In this document: piece by piece, positions 47,791 through 55,864 of the stretch | How positions within the stretch are numbered: position 1 is the stretch's first letter | Layout of the letters: each line of letters starts with the position of its first letter | Source of the DNA: Paractinoplanes ovalisporus | GTDB lineage: Bacteria; Actinomycetota; Actinomycetes; Mycobacteriales; Micromonosporaceae | Assembly: GCF_016834655.1 (NCBI RefSeq) | Contig: NZ_JAENHP010000005.1 | Span: 310,001 to 374,000, forward strand | Reading direction: 5' to 3' | DNA: 64,000 nt | Notes under the pieces: generated by a model | The model's input: only the letters and a program-made list of their open reading frames with translations | Told to the model about the DNA's origin: nothing | Database searches by the model: none | Position numbers and translations under genes: made by a program

Positions 47791-50697
47791 ATGGCCGGGG
47801 ACGGCATCACAGCAGGTCGGCAGCGCAGCCGTGCGAACGGCGCGAGCGCGGCCGGCGGGGGGCTGCGGGTCGAGCGGGTGTGGACGACCGAGGGGGTCCA
47901 CCCGTACGACGAGATCGAGTGGGAGCGCCGCGACGTCGTCATGACGAACTGGCGTGACGGCTCGATCAACTTCGAGCAGAAGGGCGTCGAGTTCCCGACC
48001 GCGTGGAGTGTCAACGCGGCGAACATCGTCACCACCAAGTACTTCCGCGGCGCGGTCGGCACGCCCGACCGTGAATGGTCGCTCAAGCAGCTGATCGACC
48101 GGGTCGTGTCGACGTACCGCAAGGCGGGCGAGAAGGGTGGCTACTTCGCCACCAAGGCCGACGCCGAGCTGTTCGACCACGAGCTCACCTGGATGCTGCT
48201 GCACCAGGTGTTCAGCTTCAACTCGCCGGTCTGGTTCAACGTCGGCACCAAGTCGCCGCAGCAGGTCAGCGCGTGCTTCATCCTCTCGGTCGACGACTCG
48301 ATGGACTCGATCCTCGACTGGTACAAGGAAGAGGGCCTGATCTTCAAGGGCGGTTCGGGCTCCGGCGTGAACCTGTCCCGCATCCGCTCGTCCAAGGAGC
48401 TGCTGTCGTCCGGGGGGACCGCCAGTGGCCCGGTGAGCTTCATGCGCGGCGCCGACGCGAGCGCCGGAACGATCAAGTCCGGTGGCGCCACCCGCCGGGC
48501 CGCCAAGATGGTCATCCTCGACGTCGATCACCCCGACATCGAGGAGTTCGTCCGCACCAAGGCGCGTGAGGAAGACAAGATCCGCGCCCTGCGCGACGCC
48601 GGCTTCGACATGGACCTCGGCGGCGACGACATCGTCTCCGTGCAGTACCAGAACGCCAACAACTCGGTCCGCGTCTCCGACGAGTTCATGCGGGCCTACG
48701 AGGAGGGCGCCGAGTTCGGCCTGCGCGGCCGGCTCGACGGCGAGGTCATCGAGAAGGTCGACGCCAAGAAGCTCTTCCGCGACATCGCCCAGGCCGCCTG
48801 GGAGTGCGCCGACCCCGGCCTGCAGTACGACGACATCATCAACGACTGGCACACCAACCCCGAGACCGGCCGGATCACCGCGTCCAACCCGTGCTCGGAA
48901 TACATGTCGCTGGACGACTCGTCCTGCAACCTGGCCTCGCTCAACCTGATGAAGTTCCTCAAGGCCGACGGCGGCTTCGAGACCGAGAAGTTCGTCAAGA
49001 GCGTCGAGTTCATCATCACCGCGATGGAGATCTCGATCTCGTTCGCCGACTTCCCGACCGAGAAGATCGGCGTCACCACCCGCGCCTACCGTCAGCTCGG
49101 CATCGGCTACGCCAACATCGGCGCCCTGCTGATGGCGTCCGGCCTGCCCTACGACTCGGAGCAGGGCCGCAGCGTCGCCGCCGCCATCACCTCGGTGATG
49201 ACCGGCACGGCGTACCGTCGCTCGGCCGAGCTGGCCGGCGTCGTCGGGCCGTACGAGGGTTACGCCCGCAACGCCGACGCCCACAAGCGGGTCATGCGCA
49301 AGCACGCCGCCGCCAGCGACGACATCCGCCCGACCCACCCGATCGCGGCCGAGCTGGCCCGCGAGGCCGGCAAGCAGTGGCAGGACGGCCTCAAGATCGG
49401 TGAGAAGAACGGCTGGCGTAACGCCCAGGCGTCGGTGCTCGCCCCGACCGGCACCATCGGCCTGATGATGGACTGCGACACCACCGGCATCGAGCCCGAC
49501 CTGGCCCTGGTCAAGTTCAAGAAGCTCGTCGGCGGCGGCTCGATGCAGATCGTCAACCAGACGGTCCCGCGCGCCCTGCGCCAGCTCGGTTACCCCGAGG
49601 AGCAGGTCGAGGCGATCGTCGAGCACATCTCCGACAACGGCAACGTCGTCGACGCGCCGGGCCTCAAGCCCGAGCACTACGCCGTCTTCGACTGCGCCAT
49701 GGGCGAGCGCGTGATCTCGCCGCTCGGCCACGTGCGCATGATGGCCGCCGTGCAGCCGTTCATCTCGGGCGCCATCTCCAAGACGGTCAACATGCCGGAG
49801 TCGGCGACCGTCGAAGAGATCGAGGAGATCCACTACCAGGGCTGGAAGCTCGGCCTGAAGGCGCTCGCGATCTACCGCGACAACTGCAAGGTGGGCCAGC
49901 CCCTCTCGGCCGCCGGCAAGAAGACCACCGCCGCCACCACCGAGACCGCGGTCGAGGCGCCCGCGGCCGAGGTGGAGAAGGTCGTCGAGAAGGTCATCGA
50001 GTACCGCCCGGTCCGCAAGCGGCTGCCGAAGAAGCGCCCGTCCGAGACGGTGTCCTTCTCGGTCGGCGGCGCCGAGGGCTACCTCACCGCGTCGTCCTAC
50101 CCCGACGACGGCCTCGGCGAGGTCTTCCTCAAGATGTCGAAGCAGGGCTCGACGCTGGCCGGGGTGATGGACGCCTTCTCGGTGGCCATCTCGATAGGCC
50201 TGCAGTACGGCGTCCCGCTCGAGACGTACGTCAGCAAGTTCACCAACATGCGCTTCGAGCCGGCCGGCATGACCGACGACCCGGACGTGCGCATGGCGGC
50301 GTCGGTGATGGACTACATCTTCCGTCGTCTGGCGCTCGACTTCCTGCCGTACGACACCCGGGCCGACCTGGGCATCTTCACGGCGAAGGAGCGGGCCGCG
50401 CAGGTGCAGGCCGAGGCCGCCGCCGAAGCCGCCGCGGTCGACCTGGCCGGCATGGCCGCGTCCGCCCCGGTGTCCGCGCCCGTCGGCGCCGCGTCCGCCC
50501 CGGCCGACGCCGAGGCCCCGGTCGCCGAGCCGGAGAAGGCCGCGCCGTCCGCGGTCGGTTCCTCGACCGAGCTGCTCGAGATCGTGACCGGCCACTCGGC
50601 CGACGCGCCGCTCTGCTTCACCTGCGGCACCAAGATGCGCCGCGCCGGAAGCTGCTACGTCTGCGAGGGCTGCGGCTCCACCTCCGGCTGCAGCTGA
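47791..50697 (+). CDS. nrdJ: NrdJ, adenosylcobalamin-dependent (class II) ribonucleotide reductase
   Basis: Makes deoxyribonucleotides using B12, 968 residues, typical size. Active-site segments: NSPVWFNVGTKSPQQVSACF with first redox Cys, GSGSGVNLSRIRSSKE, NPCSEYMSLDDSSCNLASLN with the thiyl-radical Cys, and LAPTGTIGLMMDCDTTGIEP. The C-terminus has an Ala/Pro-rich linker (~890-935) and a Cys-rich end (CFTCGTKMRRAGSCYVCEGC) that re-reduces the active site. ATG at 47791 follows GGGGGAGCAG. No B12 riboswitch was recognised upstream. A strong hairpin follows the stop. Confidence 0.97.
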   Translation: MAGDGITAGRQRSRANGASAAGGGLRVERVWTTEGVHPYDEIEWERRDVVMTNWRDGSINFEQKGVEFPTAWSVNAANIVTTKYFRGAVGTPDREWSLKQLIDRVVSTYRKAGEKGGYFATKADAELFDHELTWMLLHQVFSFNSPVWFNVGTKSPQQVSACFILSVDDSMDSILDWYKEEGLIFKGGSGSGVNLSRIRSSKELLSSGGTASGPVSFMRGADASAGTIKSGGATRRAAKMVILDVDHPDIEEFVRTKAREEDKIRALRDAGFDMDLGGDDIVSVQYQNANNSVRVSDEFMRAYEEGAEFGLRGRLDGEVIEKVDAKKLFRDIAQAAWECADPGLQYDDIINDWHTNPETGRITASNPCSEYMSLDDSSCNLASLNLMKFLKADGGFETEKFVKSVEFIITAMEISISFADFPTEKIGVTTRAYRQLGIGYANIGALLMASGLPYDSEQGRSVAAAITSVMTGTAYRRSAELAGVVGPYEGYARNADAHKRVMRKHAAASDDIRPTHPIAAELAREAGKQWQDGLKIGEKNGWRNAQASVLAPTGTIGLMMDCDTTGIEPDLALVKFKKLVGGGSMQIVNQTVPRALRQLGYPEEQVEAIVEHISDNGNVVDAPGLKPEHYAVFDCAMGERVISPLGHVRMMAAVQPFISGAISKTVNMPESATVEEIEEIHYQGWKLGLKALAIYRDNCKVGQPLSAAGKKTTAATTETAVEAPAAEVEKVVEKVIEYRPVRKRLPKKRPSETVSFSVGGAEGYLTASSYPDDGLGEVFLKMSKQGSTLAGVMDAFSVAISIGLQYGVPLETYVSKFTNMRFEPAGMTDDPDVRMAASVMDYIFRRLALDFLPYDTRADLGIFTAKERAAQVQAEAAAEAAAVDLAGMAASAPVSAPVGAASAPADAEAPVAEPEKAAPSAVGSSTELLEIVTGHSADAPLCFTCGTKMRRAGSCYVCEGCGSTSGCS

Positions 50698-50715
50698 CAG
50701 CCATAGGCAAGTGAC

Positions 50716-50749
50716 GAAGGGCGGTTCCGGGCTTCCGGAGCCGCCCTTC
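50716..50749 (+). terminator. terminator after nrdJ
   Basis: GAAGGGCGG (50716-50724) with TCCGG pairs with CCGGA and CCGCCCTTC (50741-50749): 14 pairs, one internal mismatch, GCTT loop, 18 bases after the nrdJ stop. Confidence 0.8.
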
Positions 50750-50769
50750 GCCTGTACTACGGTGTGGCG

Positions 50770-51039
50770 ATGCGTCTCGTCCACGGTCTGGGCCAGGCCC
50801 TCGCCGTCTGGGTGGCGGTCCTGCTCGTCGTGCTGCTCGTGCCCCGGCTCGCCGTGCTGTGGGTCAGCCTCGGCATCGGACTCGTGTCGGTGATCCTGCT
50901 CGGCCAGTGGCACCGCCGGCGGTCCCGCCCCGACGCCGCCGTCGGAGCCTTCGCTGGGGCCGTGCTGTGGCCGGTCCTGATCGGCGCCGCCCTCATCGCG
51001 ATCAACATCGTCTCCAGCTCGATGTCCGCCTACGAATAG
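50770..51039 (+). CDS. small membrane protein
   Basis: Unrecognised 89-residue protein with about three hydrophobic stretches (LAVWVAVLLVVLLVPRLAVL; WVSLGIGLVSVILLG; GAVLWPVLIGAALIAINIV) joined by a basic loop HRRRSRPDA. ATG 50770 chosen; GTG 50764 also possible. Starts 20 bases behind the nrdJ terminator. Function unknown. Confidence 0.65.
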   Translation: MRLVHGLGQALAVWVAVLLVVLLVPRLAVLWVSLGIGLVSVILLGQWHRRRSRPDAAVGAFAGAVLWPVLIGAALIAINIVSSSMSAYE

Positions 51040-51086
51040 GGCCCGACGGGGTGGCGGGGGAATCCAAGGAGTGACAGCCTCGGCGG

Positions 51087-51518
51087 ATGGCCTACGACCG
51101 ATCCGCCGTGATCAAGTCACGGGTGAGCGCCCCGCCCGAGCGCGTGTGGTTCGCGCTGACCGACGCGGGGGCGCTCACCGCGTGGTACTGGCCGGCCTCG
51201 ATGAACCCGCGGGCGTTCTCCGAACCGGTGGTGGGCGGGCGCTTCGGCGTCGACGCGGGTGAGATGGGGTTCGCGGGCGAATACCGTGAGCTCGACCCGC
51301 CGCGGCGTCTTGTGCAGTCGTGGCGGTGGGCCGGCGACGACCGCGACAGCCGCGTCACCATCGAGCTCACCCCGTCCGGCGACGGCACCGAACTGTTGAT
51401 CGTCCACGACGAGCTCGACGAGGAGACCGCCGAGATGTACCGCGCCGGATGGGAGAGCTGCCTGACCCGCCTCCCGGCCTATCTGGCGGCGTCTACGCCG
51501 CGTGCAGAAAGTCGGTGA
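51087..51518 (+). CDS. SRPBCC/AHSA1-family protein
   Basis: START-like hydrophobic-pocket protein of 143 residues (activator of Hsp90 ATPase type): ALTDAGALTAWYWPASMNPR, VGGRFGVDAGEMGFAGEYRE, RLVQSWRWAGDD, LDEETAEMYRAGWESCL. Such proteins often bind hydrophobic ligands or act as stand-alone polyketide cyclase-like modules. ATG 51087. Its end overlaps the convergent hydrolase gene by 26 bases. Ligand unknown. Confidence 0.88.
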   Translation: MAYDRSAVIKSRVSAPPERVWFALTDAGALTAWYWPASMNPRAFSEPVVGGRFGVDAGEMGFAGEYRELDPPRRLVQSWRWAGDDRDSRVTIELTPSGDGTELLIVHDELDEETAEMYRAGWESCLTRLPAYLAASTPRAESR

Positions 51519-52392
51519 TCAGCCCGGCCAGCACGGCGGGCTGCTCGATCACCATGGCGTGTGACGCGTCGGCCAGCTGGATGTAGCGCGGGTGTCCGGC
51601 CTCGCGCACCTGGTCGAGCAGGTAGCGGCGGTGCGCCTCGTAGAGGTCGGCGAACGGTTCCTGCTCGGGGAGGTTCCGGGTGGCGAGCACGACCAGTTCG
51701 GGGCACGTGGTTCCGGCGTACACCGGGCCAAGGTCAAGACCGTTCATCAGCGTACGCAATTGGGTCGTGGCCGCCGCCGACGGGCGCAGTGACGTCTCAC
51801 CGTTCTCGTGCGCCAGGTTGCGCCGGAACCCCTCGATCCACACCTTCTCGTTGGCGCCCATGTCACGGGCCGCGGCCCGCTGACGCTCGACCAGGTCGGC
51901 CAGCTGGTCGGCCTCGATCACCTGGCCCGCCATCGACTCCATCTGGTCGAACACCGCGTGCAGCCGCGTCAGCTCGGCCTCCGCCTTGTCGAGGTCGAGT
52001 CCCGGCAGCTGCGCGGGTGAGGTGGGCGGCGGGTTCCCGTCCAGGCTCACCACGCCGGGCGCCTCCGGGTGCCGCTGACCCCAGAGCGCCGCCAGCATGC
52101 CGCCCAGCGAATGCCCCACCACAGCCGGTCGTTCGATCTCCATCTGTACGCAGACCGCCGCCAGATCGCCCAGCGCGGTGTCCCAGCTCCACGGCCCTTC
52201 GCCGGAACGCCCGTGGCCACGCAGGTCCACTGTGATCACCCGGTGGTAGGGCCGCAGCGCCCGGGCCAGCGTGGTCATCATGGCCAGGTTGCCGCCCGCG
52301 CCGTGCAGCAACAGCAGCGGCGGCTGGTCACCGCCGAAGTCGCGCACGGCCAGCGGCACGTCGCCCGCGTCGATCAGCCGGTCATTGATCAT
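51493..52392 (-). CDS. alpha/beta-hydrolase
   Basis: Serine hydrolase-fold protein, 299 residues. Oxyanion region LLLLHGAGGNLAMM, nucleophile elbow GHSLGGM (Ser ~94), a helical cap (~130-220), and the C-terminal histidine in ADASHAMVIEQP. Substrate unknown. ATG 52392 (MINDRLIDAGDVPLAV) follows GGGAGATTCTG. It overlaps the preceding HTH gene by 11 bases, so the two are one operon. 3' end overlaps the SRPBCC gene. Confidence 0.9.
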   Translation of the reverse strand: MINDRLIDAGDVPLAVRDFGGDQPPLLLLHGAGGNLAMMTTLARALRPYHRVITVDLRGHGRSGEGPWSWDTALGDLAAVCVQMEIERPAVVGHSLGGMLAALWGQRHPEAPGVVSLDGNPPPTSPAQLPGLDLDKAEAELTRLHAVFDQMESMAGQVIEADQLADLVERQRAAARDMGANEKVWIEGFRRNLAHENGETSLRPSAAATTQLRTLMNGLDLGPVYAGTTCPELVVLATRNLPEQEPFADLYEAHRRYLLDQVREAGHPRYIQLADASHAMVIEQPAVLAGLITDFLHAA

Positions 52393-52870
52393 CAGAATCT
52401 CCCGGTGGGTCTTGAGAATCGGAAAGAGCGCGCAGGCGATCCCGTACGGCCTCAGAGGGCACCCCGCCGTCCGGATGTCTCGGGAGCCGGCCGCGTTTGA
52501 CCAGGTCGTGCACGCCTTGACGGGTGATGCCGAGCATCGCGCCGGCCGTCGCGTAAGGGATCGACGCGAACCACGGGTGACCCAGCCGCCGTGCCATCGT
52601 CTGCCCGAGCGGTGTCGCCCACCAGTCGGCCGGCGGGTCGAAGGGGCCGTCACCCGGATAGAGCGTCGCGATCAGCCGTGCCATCGCCATCGTGGCCGTG
52701 GTGTCGTCGTCGCCGCGGATCGCCGAGGCCCAGCCGCGCGCCCGCAGACGCACCAGCTGCCGCAGCGCGTCGACCGCGTCGTCGCCCTCGAGCAGCACCT
52801 CGAGCGGATCGAGCAGGCGCACGTCGAGCAGCCGCACGATCTGGTCGAGAAGCGGGTCGTCCCGGGTCAC
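52382..52870 (-). CDS. HTH DNA-binding protein, probable regulator of the downstream hydrolase
   Basis: Protein of 162 residues with a C-terminal MerR/excisionase-like helix-turn-helix (ATAGAMLGITRQGVHDLVKR, then GRLPRHPDGGVPSEAVRDRL). The N-terminal ~90 residues are helical (DQIVRLLDVRLLDPLEVLLE) with a charged centre, perhaps for dimerisation. GTG at 52870 follows GGAGG by 8 bases. A 21-bp inverted repeat directly upstream is a good operator candidate. Together with the overlapping hydrolase gene this forms a two-gene unit; signal unknown. Confidence 0.75.
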   Translation of the reverse strand: MTRDDPLLDQIVRLLDVRLLDPLEVLLEGDDAVDALRQLVRLRARGWASAIRGDDDTTATMAMARLIATLYPGDGPFDPPADWWATPLGQTMARRLGHPWFASIPYATAGAMLGITRQGVHDLVKRGRLPRHPDGGVPSEAVRDRLRALSDSQDPPGDSDDQ

Positions 52871-52887
52871 GCTGCCATCCTCCGGCT

Positions 52888-52908
52888 ACTTGACGGCGAG
52901 TGTCAAGT
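52888..52908. promoter_or_regulatory. inverted repeat/operator before the HTH-hydrolase operon
   Basis: ACTTGAC (52888-52894) and GTCAAGT (52902-52908) are perfect 7-bp arms around 7 bases, 17 bases before the HTH gene start. On the minus strand CTTGAC also provides a -35-like TTGACA. Confidence 0.55.
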
Positions 52909-52987
52909 GAACGCGCGCGGACGCGGTCTTCCGCTGATCCATCGGGACCAGTACGGTATGCCCCGAAATCACTCGGGAGGATCACTC

Positions 52988-53545
52988 GTGCGATCGCGTT
53001 CCGTCGTCCTCGGCGTCGTTCTGCTGCTCGCGCTGACGGGCTGTGACGAGAGTGACGACGAGGCGGACGCCGCCCCGCCGCCGCCCGTGAACGTCGTCCA
53101 GCAGCCTGCCGCCTCCGCCGGTGGCGCCTGCATCCTCTGGGACTACGCGTTCATCCAGGAGAAGATCGGCGTCGCGTTCGACGTGGCCGCGTCCGACCAG
53201 GTCGACAACACCTCGACGTGCGTCGTGCAGACCTCGGCCGGCGACTATCCCGACCTCATGTTCTCGGTCGTGGAGAGCTCGCAGGCGAGTTCCGCGCAGT
53301 TCCTGAGCGATCTCAAACCGTCGAAGGCGACCACGGTCAAGGGGATCGGCAAGGCGGCCTACCGGCTCTACACCCCGCCCGCCGCCGGTCGCGGGCCGAT
53401 CATCGAGATCGGCTGGCTCAGCGGGGCGAAGCAGTTGCAGACGCTGCGCTTCACCTTCGCCCAGGACGCGACCGCCGCCGCCGTGACCGCGATGAACCCG
53501 AAGCTCATCGCCCTCGCCAAGGCGATGGTCACGACGAACGGCTGA
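52988..53545 (+). CDS. secreted lipoprotein
   Basis: Lipoprotein of 185 residues: signal peptide with lipobox LALTGC (Cys ~19), an acidic linker with a proline run, then a ~130-residue domain with two cysteines (GGACILWDYAFIQEKIGVAF; TSTCVVQTSAGDYPDLMF) and a WLSGAKQLQTLRFTF segment. It resembles DUF3558-type mycobacterial and actinobacterial lipoproteins in size and cysteine placing, but the match is weak. GTG 52988 follows GGGAGGATCACTC. Role unknown. Confidence 0.8.
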   Translation: MRSRSVVLGVVLLLALTGCDESDDEADAAPPPPVNVVQQPAASAGGACILWDYAFIQEKIGVAFDVAASDQVDNTSTCVVQTSAGDYPDLMFSVVESSQASSAQFLSDLKPSKATTVKGIGKAAYRLYTPPAAGRGPIIEIGWLSGAKQLQTLRFTFAQDATAAAVTAMNPKLIALAKAMVTTNG

Positions 53546-53660
53546 GCGCGCTTCCCTCACGGGGTCGCGCCCCCTTGTCGCCGCGGCGCATCCCGTGCGC
53601 GGAGCGGCGGCACCCTTTGCTATCGCGCCGCGCCTCTTGTCAGGAGCGGCGGCGCCTTTG

Positions 53661-54353
53661 TCAGCGCGCCGCGACGAACACCCGGGACGCCACCTCGCGC
53701 GGCAGCCGGATCTTGTCGCCCGAGCGGTCGATGGTCACCCCGTCACGCTCCTGGGCCACTGTCACCGTCGTGCCCGGGTCGATGCCGGCCGCGTGCAACT
53801 GGCGCAACACGTCGGCGTTGGTCTGCACGCTCTCGCAGATGCGCTGCACCACGACGCTGCCGGAGAGGCCCGGGAACGCCAGGTTGCGCTCACCGGAGAT
53901 CTCGGCCGGGTCGGGCGCGCCGAACGCGTCGAGGCCGGGGATCGGATTCCCGTACGGCGAACGGGTCGGCTTGTTGAGCAGCTCGTAGACCTTCTTCTCG
54001 ACCGAGTCGCTCATCACGTGTTCCCACCGGCAGGCCTCTTCGTGGGCCTCCTCGTAGGGCATGCCGATCACATTGACCAGCAGCAACTCGGCCAGGCGGT
54101 GCTTGCGCATGACGGCCACCGCGGTCGCGCGGCCGTCGTCGGTCAGCACGAGGTGCCGATCGTTCTCGATCGTCAGCAGGCCGTCACGCTCCATGCGCGC
54201 GACCGTCTGACTGACCGTAGGACCGCTCTGGTGCAGCCGCTCGGCGATGCGTGCCCGCAGCGGCGGCACACCCTCCTCTTCGAGCTCGAGGATGGTGCGC
54301 AGATACATCTCGGTGGTGTCGATCAGGTCGTGGTTGTGCAATGACGCCTTCAC
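53661..54353 (-). CDS. ideR: IdeR/DtxR-family metal-dependent regulator
   Basis: Iron-dependent repressor, 230 residues, same length as mycobacterial IdeR. HTH in LIDTTEMYLRTILELEEEG and AERLHQSGPTVSQTVARMER; metal site residues RKHRLAE and EACRWEHVM (Cys, Glu, His) are intact; C-terminal SH3-like domain (~150-225) is present. GTG at 54353 follows GGGAGGG. In mycobacteria ideR neighbours sigB, as here (4 kb apart). No clear IdeR box was seen in this window. Confidence 0.92.
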   Translation of the reverse strand: MKASLHNHDLIDTTEMYLRTILELEEEGVPPLRARIAERLHQSGPTVSQTVARMERDGLLTIENDRHLVLTDDGRATAVAVMRKHRLAELLLVNVIGMPYEEAHEEACRWEHVMSDSVEKKVYELLNKPTRSPYGNPIPGLDAFGAPDPAEISGERNLAFPGLSGSVVVQRICESVQTNADVLRQLHAAGIDPGTTVTVAQERDGVTIDRSGDKIRLPREVASRVFVAAR

Positions 54354-54483
54354 AGTGCGGCCCTCCCAGCAGCGATAATACCTCGTTGCCGGGGGTTGAC
54401 AGACGCCCCGAGCAGGTGCTGAGAGCCTACCTGACCACGTAGGCAACCGCCGTGAGGGAAAAGCGTCGGTGGCGCGTGGCAGC

Positions 54484-55677
54484 ATGACCCTCATGGTGGA
54501 TCCGACGACCACGGTGGTGTGGGATCGAGCTCTGCTCGACTACGACATGGGCGATCACCCGCTCAACCCGGTGCGCGTCGAGCTCACCATGGCCCTCGCC
54601 CGCGAGCTCGGTGTTCTCGACCGCCCCGGCGTTCACATGATCACCCCCGAGCCGGCCGGCGAAGTCGACCTGACCAGGGTTCATCGCGCCGACTACCTCG
54701 ACGCCGTACGCCATGCGCCGCTCGATCCGTTCTTCCGCGGCTGGGGTCTCAACACCGACGACAACCCGGTTTTCGACGGGATGCACGAGGCCTCCGCGCG
54801 CATCTGCGGCGCGAGCATCGCGGCGGCCGAGGCCGTGTGGCACGGCACGACCAAGCGGGCCGTGAACGTCGCCGGTGGTCTTCATCACGCTTTGTCCGCC
54901 CGGGCCGCCGGCTTCTGCGTCTACAACGATCCCGCCGTCGCCATCGCCCGCCTCCTCGACCAGGGCGCCCAGCGGGTGGCCTATGTGGATGTCGATGTCC
55001 ACCACGGCGACGGCGTCCAGGCCGCCTTCTACAACGACCCCCGTGTGCTGACCGTCAGCCTGCACGAGTCTCCGCTCACCCTCTTCCCGGGCACGGGCTT
55101 CGCCGAAGAGACCGGCGGCCCCGGCGCCGAGGGCATGGCGGTCAACATCCCGCTGCCGCCCGGCACGGGTGACGCGGCGTGGCTGCGCGCGTTCCACGCG
55201 ATCGTGCCGTCGGTGCTCCGCGCGTTCAGCCCCGAGATCATCTTCAGCCAGTGCGGGGCCGACGCCCACCGCCTCGACCCCCTGGCCGACCTGCGGCTGT
55301 CGGTCGACGGTCAGCGCGCGGCCTATCTCGCGATGCGCGACCTCGCCGACGAGCTGTGCGACGGCCGCTGGGTCGCGATGGGCGGCGGGGGCTACGCGCT
55401 GGTCGAGGTCGTGCCCCGCGCCTGGACCCACCTGCTGGCCGTCGCCACCGGTGAGCCCATCGAGCCGGCCACCGCCGTCCCGGCGCCGTGGCGCAAGCTG
55501 GCCGCCGAGCGTTGCCCGCGAGCCGTCGTGCCCGAGACGATGACCGACGGAACCGAACCACCGATCGAGCGCTGGCAGCCCGGCACCACTCCCGACGCCG
55601 TCGACCGCGCGATCCTGGCCACCCGCATGGCCGTGTTCCCCCTGCACGGCCTCGACCCCCACGACCCCCGCGACTGA
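54484..55677 (+). CDS. acuC: AcuC-type protein/acetoin-utilisation deacetylase
   Basis: Class I histone-deacetylase-fold enzyme, ~397 residues, removing acetyl groups from lysines (in Bacillus AcuC activates acetyl-CoA synthetase). Zinc and catalytic motifs: HPLNPVRVELT, VNVAGGLHHALS, GFCVYNDPAVAIA, DVDVHHGDGVQ, QCGADAHRLDPLADL and GGGGYA. ATG 54484 assumed; GTG 54469 and ATG 54493 are alternatives. The next gene encodes a Pat-type acetyltransferase, so writer and eraser of lysine acetylation are neighbours. Confidence 0.93.
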   Translation: MTLMVDPTTTVVWDRALLDYDMGDHPLNPVRVELTMALARELGVLDRPGVHMITPEPAGEVDLTRVHRADYLDAVRHAPLDPFFRGWGLNTDDNPVFDGMHEASARICGASIAAAEAVWHGTTKRAVNVAGGLHHALSARAAGFCVYNDPAVAIARLLDQGAQRVAYVDVDVHHGDGVQAAFYNDPRVLTVSLHESPLTLFPGTGFAEETGGPGAEGMAVNIPLPPGTGDAAWLRAFHAIVPSVLRAFSPEIIFSQCGADAHRLDPLADLRLSVDGQRAAYLAMRDLADELCDGRWVAMGGGGYALVEVVPRAWTHLLAVATGEPIEPATAVPAPWRKLAAERCPRAVVPETMTDGTEPPIERWQPGTTPDAVDRAILATRMAVFPLHGLDPHDPRD

Positions 55678-55726
55678 CCTCCGCCCGAAACGCCACACGC
55701 AGGCCCTCGTTCCTGAACCCTCAATC

Positions 55727-55833
55727 CCGGCAGAGCGCCGCCCGGCGCCCTACCCGACGACCGGCAGAGCGCCGCCCGGCGTCTCACCGCCACGACTGAC
55801 GAAGCGCCGCCCCGGCGCCTCACCCCGACGAAC
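55727..55833. repeat. imperfect ~35-bp repeats between acuC and the acetyltransferase gene
   Basis: CCGGCAGAGCGCCGCCCGGC occurs at 55727 and again at 55761, and a diverged third copy (GAAGCGCCGCCCCGGCGCCT) begins at 55801. They precede a GGAGAGGAGGAGA ribosome site. Confidence 0.8.
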
Positions 55834-55864
55834 GGACCATCGAGCGCTGGAGAGGAGGAGAGCC

